Assembly (NCBI GenBank): GCA_024643945.1
Contig: JAHELX010000031.1
Span: 1 to 19,137, forward strand
DNA from: Anaerolineales bacterium
Lineage (GTDB): Bacteria; Chloroflexota; Anaerolineae; 4572-78; NAK82
Direction of reading: 5' to 3'
DNA: 19,137 nucleotides
Shown here in pieces: positions 12,807 to 19,137 of the stretch; positions within the stretch are counted from its first letter, which is position 1, and each line of letters begins with the position of its first letter. A program made the position numbers and the translations under genes. The notes under the pieces are model-generated. The model had not been told where the DNA came from and ran no database searches. It saw nothing but the letters and a program-made list of their open reading frames with translations.

Positions 12807-15332
12807 ATGGATGTAGGCGTTATCCGGCAGATAGACATCGAAAGTGAAATGAAAGTGGCGTACATGGATTACGCCATGAGCGTCATTGTCGCCCGGGCAC
12901 TGCCCGACGCTCGCGATGGATTGAAGCCAGTCCACCGGCGTATCCTGTATGCCATGCACGATATGGGCCTGCGCGCCACTTCATCCTACAAAAAGAGCGC
13001 GCGCATCGTAGGCGAGGTACTGGGCAAGTATCACCCCCACGGCGACGCCGCCGTCTACGATGCCATGGCTCGTATGGCGCAGGATTTCTCTATGCGTTAC
13101 CTCCTGGTGGATGGGCAGGGCAACTTCGGCTCCATTGACGGCGACAGTCCCGCCGCCATGCGCTATACGGAAGCCCGGCTGGCCCGCATCGCCGAAGAGA
13201 TACTCCTTGACATCGACAAAGACACCGTTGGCTGGATAGACAACTTCGACGGCAGCCTACAAGAACCTCAAGTGCTGCCCGCCCGGTTGCCCAACATGTT
13301 GCTCAACGGTACCTCGGGTATCGCCGTCGGTATGGCCACCAACATCCCACCCCATAACCTGGGCGAGATTTGTGACGCCATCGCCTATCTGGTAGACCAC
13401 TATGACGAATACGACGATGTGGCCGTTGAAGACCTGATGCAATTTGTCAAAGGCCCCGACTTTCCTACTGGCGGGCTTATTTTGGGCCGCGAGGGCATTG
13501 AAGCAGCCTACGGCACTGGCAAGGGTCGGGTGGTAATGCGCGCCGTTGCCCGTATCGAAGAAATGCGAGGCAATCGCCACCGCATCGTCGTCAGCGAGAT
13601 CCCATACCAGGTCAACAAGGCCAGTCTTATCGAGAAAATCGCGGAACTGGTCCGCTCCGACCGGTTGAAAGACATTTCCGACTTGCGTGACGAGAGCGAC
13701 CGTCACGGCTTGTCCGTCGTCATCGAGCTCAAGCGGGGAGCGCAGCCGAACAAAGTCCTCAACCAGCTTTACAAATACACCCCCCTGCAAAGCACCTTTG
13801 GCGTCAATATGCTGGCCCTGGTGGACGCCGAGCCGCGCATCCTGCCTCTCAAGCGCGCCTTGCAAGTCTATATCGAGCACCGGCGCCAGGTCATCACTCG
13901 CCGCACCCAGTTCGAGCTGGACAAGGCCAAACACCGGGCCCACATCCTGGAGGGCCTGCGTATCGCTCTCAGCAACCTCGACGCCGTCATCCAGACCATC
14001 CGCCAGTCGCCGGACGCTGAGGCAGCCCGCGAGCGGCTGATGCAGCGCTTCAAGCTGACCGAAATCCAGGCCCAGGCCATCCTCGACATGCAATTGCGCC
14101 GCCTGGCCGCGCTGGAACGCCAGAAAATCGAAGAAGAATACGCCCAGTTGATGCAAACCATCGCCTACCTGGAAGACTTACTGGCGAATCCGCACAAGAT
14201 TCTGAGCCTCATCAAAGACGACGCGACGGAATTGAAAGAGAAATATGGCGATGAGCGCCGCACTCGCATTATGGCCGACGCCAGCGAGGATTTCGACGAG
14301 GAGGACTTGATTGCTCAGGAAGAAGTGCTCATCTCCATCACCCAGCGCGGCTACGTCAAGCGGGTGCCAGCCAGCACCTACCGGGCGCAAATTCGAGGCG
14401 GTAAGGGTGTGACCGGCATGACCACTCGCGAGGAAGATGCCGTGCAATTCCTGTTCGCGGCCAATACACTTGACACCATTCTTTACTTCACCGACAAAGG
14501 CAAGGTCTATTCTGAAAAGGCCTACCTCGTGCCCGACGCCAGTCGTACCGCCAAGGGCATCCCTATCATCAACCTCATCAACCTGGATGCAGACGAGCGA
14601 GTGACCGCCACTGTGACCGTGCCTGATTTTGAGAAGGCAGACTACCTGACTATGGTCACCGGTCGGGGCAAGATCAAGCGCACCGATCTGTCGGAATTTG
14701 AGTCGGTGCGGCCTAGCGGCCTCATCGCAATCAACCTGGACGATGGTGATGAGCTGGGTTGGGTGAAGCTAACAGAGGGAGATGACGAAGTTGTGATCGT
14801 TACCCGCGGCGGACAGGCGATCCGCTTCAAAGAGTCCGAGGTTCGCCCCATGGGCCGCGCGGCTGGCGGGGTGATGGCGATTAAGCTGGCCGACGACGAC
14901 CAGGTGGCCTCGATGGACGTGGTGGATCCCGAGGGTGACTTGCTGGTGGTCACTACCAGGGGCTATGCCAAGCGCACCCCACTCAGCGAGTATTCCACAC
15001 AGGGACGCTACGGTAGCGGTGTGGTGACCCTGAGCAGGCAGGGCATGGTGATCACCGGCCCCATCGCCAGCGCCCGTGTGGTGAGCGACGACATCGACAT
15101 CACCCTCATCTCGGCCGAGGGCATGGTGTTGCGCACACGTGTCAAGCAGATCCCCCAAATGGGCCGGGCGACGCGCGGTGCTACCGTGATGCGCATGAAA
15201 AAAAGCGACAGCGTGGCCTCAGTGGCCTTGATGGCCCCCAGGGAAAAGAAAAAATCCGACAGGACGGCACCGTCGCTGGCTGGGGCGCAGCTTTCCACTG
15301 ATGGGAGCGACGGCCGGGAGCCGACAGAATAA
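12807..15332 (+). CDS. gyrA: DNA gyrase subunit A
   Basis: The DNA-cleaving subunit of gyrase, which with GyrB introduces negative supercoils. At 841 residues it has normal length. GGAGG 6 bases before the ATG supports the start. Landmarks are the N-terminal [18 protein letters not shown] and LKPVHRR, the quinolone-resistance region [20 protein letters not shown], and the nucleophile Tyr120 in MRYTEARL. The C-terminal beta-pinwheel starts about residue 500, with a GyrA-box variant QIRGGKG, which marks gyrase rather than ParC; repeats such as TRGGQAIRF and [15 protein letters not shown] follow. The tail ([11 protein letters not shown] onwards) is low-complexity and charged. Ala81 replaces E. 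coli Ser83, while Asp85 (E. coli Asp87) is kept. No gyrB is in the window. A C45-family gene follows after 39 bases. Confidence 0.96.
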   Translation: MDVGVIRQIDIESEMKVAYMDYAMSVIVARALPDARDGLKPVHRRILYAMHDMGLRATSSYKKSARIVGEVLGKYHPHGDAAVYDAMARMAQDFSMRYLLVDGQGNFGSIDGDSPAAMRYTEARLARIAEEILLDIDKDTVGWIDNFDGSLQEPQVLPARLPNMLLNGTSGIAVGMATNIPPHNLGEICDAIAYLVDHYDEYDDVAVEDLMQFVKGPDFPTGGLILGREGIEAAYGTGKGRVVMRAVARIEEMRGNRHRIVVSEIPYQVNKASLIEKIAELVRSDRLKDISDLRDESDRHGLSVVIELKRGAQPNKVLNQLYKYTPLQSTFGVNMLALVDAEPRILPLKRALQVYIEHRRQVITRRTQFELDKAKHRAHILEGLRIALSNLDAVIQTIRQSPDAEAARERLMQRFKLTEIQAQAILDMQLRRLAALERQKIEEEYAQLMQTIAYLEDLLANPHKILSLIKDDATELKEKYGDERRTRIMADASEDFDEEDLIAQEEVLISITQRGYVKRVPASTYRAQIRGGKGVTGMTTREEDAVQFLFAANTLDTILYFTDKGKVYSEKAYLVPDASRTAKGIPIINLINLDADERVTATVTVPDFEKADYLTMVTGRGKIKRTDLSEFESVRPSGLIAINLDDGDELGWVKLTEGDDEVVIVTRGGQAIRFKESEVRPMGRAAGGVMAIKLADDDQVASMDVVDPEGDLLVVTTRGYAKRTPLSEYSTQGRYGSGVVTLSRQGMVITGPIASARVVSDDIDITLISAEGMVLRTRVKQIPQMGRATRGATVMRMKKSDSVASVALMAPREKKKSDRTAPSLAGAQLSTDGSDGREPTE

Positions 15333-15371
15333 CAGGAAAACCACCCAGGTCGTGTTCAGCAGGAGTAATCC

Positions 15372-16451
15372 ATGAGCTTACCGGTGTTACACCTGAGCGG
15401 CATGCCGTATGAGCAGGGGGTGCAACACGGCCAGGAACTGAAAGAGCGCATTGCCCACAACATCCAGGTATACTTTGAGCGCTTCGAGCGCGAGGGCCAG
15501 TTGCCCCACGAGGAAGTCCTGGCCCGGGCCGTGCGATATGGACAGGCCATTGCCGCTCAAAATCCTGACTACTTCGCCGGCGTGCGTGGCGTCGCAGATG
15601 GCTCCGGATTGGACCTCGACCAACTGCTGGCCCTCAACGTACGCTATGAGATCCTCTACCACCAGTTCAGCGTGAACGCCATGGCCGACGGCTGCACCTC
15701 GTTCGCCGTCCTCCCCAGTGAATCTGCCGGGGGCCATCTGCTGCTGGGGCAGAATTGGGACTGGATTCCGCAAGTCCAGGGGGCGGTTCTACACACCGTC
15801 GAGCCCGATGGCCTGGAGACGATCAGTTTCACTGAGGCAGGCATTGTGGGGGGGAAGATCGGCCTGAATTCGGCCGGGTTGGGCCTGGCAGTGAATGGCT
15901 TGCATACCACCGATGAAGACTGGTCCCGCCTGGCCAGGCCCTTTCATCTGCGCTGCTACGAAATCTTGCGCGCACGGGACCTCGAAGCCGCCATCCAGGT
16001 GGTAACCGGCACGCATCGCGCATGCTCCACCAACTTCTTGATGGCACAAGTCCCTGATCGCGTGGCCAACATCGAGGCCGCGCCGGACCAGGTGCGTTTG
16101 CTCGGCGCCGAGAACGGCTGTGTGGTCCACACCAACCATTTCCTGGATCCCGAGGCCTTGGGCGTGGTTGAGCCCCCCAGCAAGCGACGGCCATCTTCTT
16201 ACCATCGGCTAAACCGGTTGCGCCACCTGCTGGAAGTTAAGCGGCCGCTGGCTATAGAGGATATTCAAAACTACTTGCGCGACCACCAGGCGTATCCCGA
16301 TTCCGTCTGCCGGCACGAGGACCCTGATCTGCCGCCGGAGGAACAATACCGCACGGTGACCTCAATAATCATGGATCTGCATACCCGGGAGCTACATCTC
16401 AGCGACGGTCCCCCTTGCCAGAGCGCCTACCAGCGGCTGCGGCTGGGGTAA
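15372..16451 (+). CDS. C45-family autoproteolytic acyltransferase/hydrolase
   Basis: A 359-residue Ntn-hydrolase of the acyl-CoA:6-aminopenicillanate acyltransferase type (peptidase C45, cytosolic). These precursors cleave themselves before a Cys, which becomes the N-terminal nucleophile. Here the sequence ADGCTSFAV places it at Cys108. Supporting features are the N-terminal GMPYEQGVQHG (common in the family), LLLGQNWDW (about 127-135), GLNSAGLGLAVNGL and VHTNHFL, plus a late RTVTSIIMDLHTRELHLSDG strand pair. The N-terminal 107 residues would form the alpha-helical small subunit. The natural substrate is unknown; amide or peptide hydrolysis is as likely as acyl transfer. AGGAG lies 6 bases before the ATG and gyrA ends 39 bases upstream with no terminator between, so co-transcription is likely. 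Confidence 0.88.
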   Translation: MSLPVLHLSGMPYEQGVQHGQELKERIAHNIQVYFERFEREGQLPHEEVLARAVRYGQAIAAQNPDYFAGVRGVADGSGLDLDQLLALNVRYEILYHQFSVNAMADGCTSFAVLPSESAGGHLLLGQNWDWIPQVQGAVLHTVEPDGLETISFTEAGIVGGKIGLNSAGLGLAVNGLHTTDEDWSRLARPFHLRCYEILRARDLEAAIQVVTGTHRACSTNFLMAQVPDRVANIEAAPDQVRLLGAENGCVVHTNHFLDPEALGVVEPPSKRRPSSYHRLNRLRHLLEVKRPLAIEDIQNYLRDHQAYPDSVCRHEDPDLPPEEQYRTVTSIIMDLHTRELHLSDGPPCQSAYQRLRLG

Positions 16452-16458
16452 TCAATCG

Positions 16459-17598
16459 TCACAGACGTTGGTCAGCGGTCCTTGTTTTCGCCCCAGGTTC
16501 CAAGTCAGGCACAGAAGGTGACAAGTAACTTGCCCGGAGTTGACCGCACCCGGCCTGGATGTCAATGCCCCGCCGCAGACGCACCGTGGTGGGGACGCCT
16601 TTACCCTCCAACACCGCTTGAAAGGCGCGCACCCGAGCCTGGGGGGAGCCCCGGTAGGGGCTGTCGGCCGTCGGATTGAGGGGGATAAGGTTGACGTGCG
16701 CCAGCATATTCCCGATGAGGTCGGCCAGTTGCTGCGCCTGCTCGTCGCTATCATTCACGCCATCCATCAGCGCGTATTCAAAGCTTATTCGTCGATGGGT
16801 GGTATTGATATAATCGCGGCAGACCTGCATCAACTGTGCCAACGGATAGCGCCGGTTGATGGGCACTAATTCGTTCCGCAGTTCGTTGGTTGGCGCATGC
16901 AGGGAGACGGCCAAACCCACCTGTTCCGGTTCGTGGCTCATATGCCGGATGGCCGGCACCAGCCCCACGGTAGACAGGGTCATGGCGCGCGCGCCCAGAC
17001 CGAAGCCACTCGGGTCATTCAGCCGCCGGATGGCGGCCCAGGTAGCGGCATAGTTGGCCAGTGGCTCGCCCATACCCATGAAAACAATGTTGGTGACCCG
17101 CTGATCCTGCTCAGCCAACATCCGCGCATAGAAAAGCACCTGCGCCACGATCTCCCCGGCTGACAGGTTGCGGGCAAAGCCCCCCTGGCCGGTGGCACAA
17201 AACGGACAGCCCATCGCGCAGCCAGCCTGGGTGCTGATACACAGCGTGCGTCGCCGGTTATAACGCATCAGCACGGCCTCGATCTGGGCACCGTTCCCCA
17301 AAGGAGATCCTTGGGCTGGCAGCGCGAAGAGAGTTTTGTGCGTCTGCCCATCGCTCGAGTCCAGCCTGGCCAGGGGCGTCAAGGGGTCGAGGCGCGTCTC
17401 CGCCGCCAGCCGAGCGCGCAGTGACGCCGGCAGGTCGGTCATCTCCTCCGGGTTAGCGGCGAAGCGCCGGTAGAGCCAGTTCCAGATTTGATCCGCCCGG
17501 TAGCGTGGCTCACCCCAGTTAGCCAGGAAAGTGTGCAATTCTTCTTTCGTTAGATCCAGAAGATTAATTGGGTTCACAAGGTCACCTGCCCCAGGCAT
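16459..17598 (-). CDS. rlmN: 23S rRNA/tRNA adenosine C2-methyltransferase RlmN
   Basis: A radical-SAM enzyme that methylates C2 of A2503 in 23S rRNA and A37 in some tRNAs. In this 379-residue frame the cluster motif is CAMGCPFC (C127, C131, C134; CxxxCxxC), and the methyl-carrying Cys is C351 in IQAGCGQL. FMGMGEPLANY, LSTVGL, LAVSLHAPTNELRNELVPIN and HVNLIPLNP are all typical. The N-terminus INLLDLTKEELHTFLANWGE leads into the helical RNA-binding domain. The ATG at 17598 overlaps the upstream phosphatase gene by 17 bases. A GTG at 17577, preceded by GGGGCAGG, would begin VNPINLLDL and fits the usual family start better, so the true start may be there. It is the last gene of the minus-strand operon and ends 7 bases from the convergent C45 gene, with no terminator between. 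Confidence 0.95.
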   Translation of the reverse strand: MPGAGDLVNPINLLDLTKEELHTFLANWGEPRYRADQIWNWLYRRFAANPEEMTDLPASLRARLAAETRLDPLTPLARLDSSDGQTHKTLFALPAQGSPLGNGAQIEAVLMRYNRRRTLCISTQAGCAMGCPFCATGQGGFARNLSAGEIVAQVLFYARMLAEQDQRVTNIVFMGMGEPLANYAATWAAIRRLNDPSGFGLGARAMTLSTVGLVPAIRHMSHEPEQVGLAVSLHAPTNELRNELVPINRRYPLAQLMQVCRDYINTTHRRISFEYALMDGVNDSDEQAQQLADLIGNMLAHVNLIPLNPTADSPYRGSPQARVRAFQAVLEGKGVPTTVRLRRGIDIQAGCGQLRASYLSPSVPDLEPGAKTRTADQRL

Positions 17599-18385
17599 GG
17601 GCCAATTCCTGGATGCTATCGAAGACCCAGTCCGGCTTCACCGGGCTGGCGGCCAGGGCTGCCTCGTCGCTGGCACCGCTGAGGACCAGGATCGTGCGTA
17701 GACCGGCCTTCTGCCCACCTACGATGTCAGTTTCCAGCCGATCGCCGAGCATAGCCGTATGAGCCAGGTCAGCTCCCATCGCCTTTAGGGCAACGTCGAA
17801 TATCGTCCGTTCCGGTTTGCCGATGATGAGCGGTGCCACGTCTGTGCTGGCTTGCAGGAAAGCCAATGTGGCGCCATTGCCGGGCAAAAGGCCACGCTCG
17901 CCTGGCCAGGTCCGGTCAGGGTTGCAACCAATGAACTTTGCCCCGGCCTGGATGAGCAACGCCGCTTCGCACAACTGGCTGTAGGTAAGTTCTGGGTCCC
18001 ACCCAACGGCGACGAAGTCGGCGTGACCTCCACTGCTTAGGTGTAAGCCATAGTCGAGCACTGCCTGCCGCAGCCCATCTCCACCGATGACGTACACCGA
18101 CGCGCCAGGCGCTGTGGCAGCCAGGTGCTGAGCGGTGGCGACGGCCGAGGTGAGAATGTAATCGGCCGTAACCTCGACGCCCATCGAGGCCAGCTTGTCC
18201 ACGTATTGACCGGGTGTTTTGCTGGCGTTGTTGGTCGCCAGCCGAAAAGAGATGGAACGACTCCGTAACAAGTCGAAAAACTCGGTCAGCCCGGGAAGCG
18301 GAGCATCGCCACGCCATAGCACGCCGTCCATATCTACGACAAGAGCACGAATATCGCGCAAGACTTCGGGTGATTGGTAGGTCAT
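17582..18385 (-). CDS. HAD-IIA family sugar/glycerol-phosphatase-like hydrolase (NagD-like)
   Basis: A 267-residue cytosolic phosphatase of the HAD superfamily, subclass IIA (NagD, p-nitrophenylphosphatase, phosphoglycolate/glycerol-3-phosphate phosphatases). Motif I is VVDMDGVLW with Asp18 (nucleophile) and Asp20, motif II ATNNAS (Thr51), motif III Lys190 in IIGKPE, and motif IV MLGDRLETDI (Asp215, Asp220). The C2-type cap lies between motifs II and III, with GWDPELTYSQL and FIGCNPDRTWP as usual. The substrate cannot be read from sequence; dephosphorylation of a small sugar or glycolate phosphate, or of nucleotides, is the usual role. The start ATG overlaps the stop of the upstream membrane-protein gene by 4 bases (ATGA), and its 3' end overlaps rlmN, so the minus-strand genes are probably translated together. 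Confidence 0.92.
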   Translation of the reverse strand: MTYQSPEVLRDIRALVVDMDGVLWRGDAPLPGLTEFFDLLRSRSISFRLATNNASKTPGQYVDKLASMGVEVTADYILTSAVATAQHLAATAPGASVYVIGGDGLRQAVLDYGLHLSSGGHADFVAVGWDPELTYSQLCEAALLIQAGAKFIGCNPDRTWPGERGLLPGNGATLAFLQASTDVAPLIIGKPERTIFDVALKAMGADLAHTAMLGDRLETDIVGGQKAGLRTILVLSGASDEAALAASPVKPDWVFDSIQELAHAWGR

Positions 18386-18837
18386 AGTTCCTCGCTGTGC
18401 ACTGTAGGCTGTGAGTTACTGGAGGCCGGGGGTTGGGATCTGGACATTGGCATTTCATGGCCAGGGACGAACACCAACGCACCGGCGAAGCGAACCAGGC
18501 CGAGGCTGGCCAGCCCCACGCCAATGCCCACCTGTCCCGTCAATAATAGGAAGGGAGCGGCATAAACAGCGGCGAAGGAGGTAAAAACCGCATTAGTCAG
18601 CACTGCCAGCCGCGTCCCAGGAGACGCGATGACCATTTGACGCATACCAAAGATCATCACCGGGATTTCAGCCAGCGAGAAGAGGAGAAGAAAACCTAAC
18701 AGTATCCACATTCTCAAGCCGGTAATTAGTGGTGATAGGTCCATCCTCCATAACAAAAAAAGGGTGCCTCCTGTCAAGACGGCACCGCCAGCGAGCCCCA
18801 GTCCCCCCGACCAAACGAATTGGCTACGCAGTGTCAT
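18382..18837 (-). CDS. Small four-helix membrane protein of unknown function
   Basis: I chose the ATG at 18837 (151 residues, MTLRSQFVWSGG); a TTG at 18876 would add 13 residues and increase the overlap with the upstream gene from 14 to 53 bases. Four hydrophobic stretches are visible at about residues 9-30, 40-66, 75-97 and 99-122. A Pro/Ser-rich hydrophilic C-terminal tail follows (SRSQPPASSNSQPTVHSEEL). No family motif is recognised. The gene overlaps both neighbours (14 bases upstream, ATGA with the phosphatase downstream), so it is embedded in a tightly coupled operon. A transporter-accessory or envelope role would be guesswork. Confidence 0.75.
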   Translation of the reverse strand: MTLRSQFVWSGGLGLAGGAVLTGGTLFLLWRMDLSPLITGLRMWILLGFLLLFSLAEIPVMIFGMRQMVIASPGTRLAVLTNAVFTSFAAVYAAPFLLLTGQVGIGVGLASLGLVRFAGALVFVPGHEMPMSRSQPPASSNSQPTVHSEEL

Positions 18838-19099
18838 CCTCACTTTTAGCCTTTGCCACGTCCCGTTCCACCTCAACGGCAGCGCTGGCGATGGCCCAGC
18901 TCACCACGCCCCAGGTGCCGCCAGAGATAAGGGCACCCATCCCCAGCGACCAGGCGCTGACAGGCGTGGTCGGGTCACGGAAGACGCCAATGACCGTCAG
19001 CAGGATACCCACAGCGGCGAAGACGAGGCCAATTTTAGTCGGGCCGTTCAAGCGCTGCCAAAGATTTTTGCTTTTTGGAGAATCTACTTCTACAGACAT
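18824..19099 (-). CDS. Small two-helix membrane protein of unknown function
   Basis: 91 residues. AGAGGG 4 bases before the ATG supports the start. After a polar N-terminus (SVEVDSPKSKNLWQRLNGPT) there are two hydrophobic segments, about residues 22-40 (IGLVFAAVGILLTVIGVF) and 50-72 (SLGMGALISGGTWGVVSWAI). A charged C-terminal tail follows (EVERDVAKAKSEDDTA), so both ends probably face the cytosol. No domain is recognised. It is the first complete gene of the minus-strand operon in view; its promoter would lie at or beyond the window edge (19100-19137 holds only a short GC-rich palindromic stretch). Confidence 0.72.
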   Translation of the reverse strand: MSVEVDSPKSKNLWQRLNGPTKIGLVFAAVGILLTVIGVFRDPTTPVSAWSLGMGALISGGTWGVVSWAIASAAVEVERDVAKAKSEDDTA

Positions 19100-19137
19100 T
19101 TTCCCTCTTACATACGCGCGCTTCGCTCGCGCCAGAC

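Noticed and set aside
13257..14156. 299-codon open frame antisense to gyrA
   Set aside because: It is a shadow of the high-GC gyrA codon pattern, with no ribosome-binding site or recognisable motif.
12807..15332. ParC (topoisomerase IV) instead of GyrA
   Set aside because: The QIRGGKG box in a full C-terminal pinwheel and 841-residue length favour gyrase; ParC lacks this box.
1..19137. CRISPR array, tRNA or rRNA genes, intact insertion sequence
   Set aside because: No regularly spaced repeats, cloverleaf with CCA-end pattern, rRNA blocks or full transposase were seen on either strand.

Overview
The window looks like a bacterial chromosome segment of moderately high GC with near-consensus sigma-70-type promoters (TTGACA, 17-base spacer, TATxxT). 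The mix of a tRNA-sensing T-box leader before thrS, a NAD kinase gene abutting a B-box-type zinc-finger membrane protein, C45-type acyltransferase, and secreted beta-helix proteins ending in a shared GGFVTGGGWIDSP domain suggests Chloroflexota (perhaps Anaerolineae). This is inference from gene content, without a database search.

Region 1 (1-5200) is accessory. Two plus-strand secreted-protein genes, the first cut by the window edge and the second an 820-residue parallel beta-helix protein, share a C-terminal domain. Each ends at a strong GC-rich terminator and faces a decayed minus-strand RNase H-like gene, so a whole cassette appears to have been duplicated. In the second protein about 215 residues are inserted inside the shared C-terminal domain. 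The region ends in a fragment of a tyrosine recombinase, a sign of past mobile-element activity.

Region 2 (5247-9904) is housekeeping: hisS, NAD kinase and a zinc-finger membrane protein are tightly coupled (4-base overlap, then zero gap). recN follows from its own near-consensus promoter, with a structured leader.

Region 3 (9901-15332) holds a cold-shock gene, a 34-codon stub of a SlyD-like FKBP gene, thrS and gyrA. Leader control recurs here. The csp promoter overlaps the recN stop codon and is followed by an intrinsic terminator before the gene. thrS has a T-box riboswitch whose ACC specifier, tRNA-binding bulge, antiterminator and competing terminator can all be placed. gyrA has a stem-loop in its leader whose loop is complementary to its own ribosome-binding site. 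ThrRS lacks the TGS domain, and GyrA carries Ala at the quinolone-determining Ser83 position.

Region 4 (15372-19137): a C45-family Ntn-hydrolase/acyltransferase gene lies just downstream of gyrA. It converges, with a 7-base gap, on a minus-strand overlapping operon of two small membrane proteins, a HAD-IIA phosphatase and rlmN.

I see no CRISPR array, tRNA, rRNA or intact insertion sequence. The most novel material is the duplicated secreted-protein cassette and the set of structured leaders, not a recognisable new defence or biosynthetic system.
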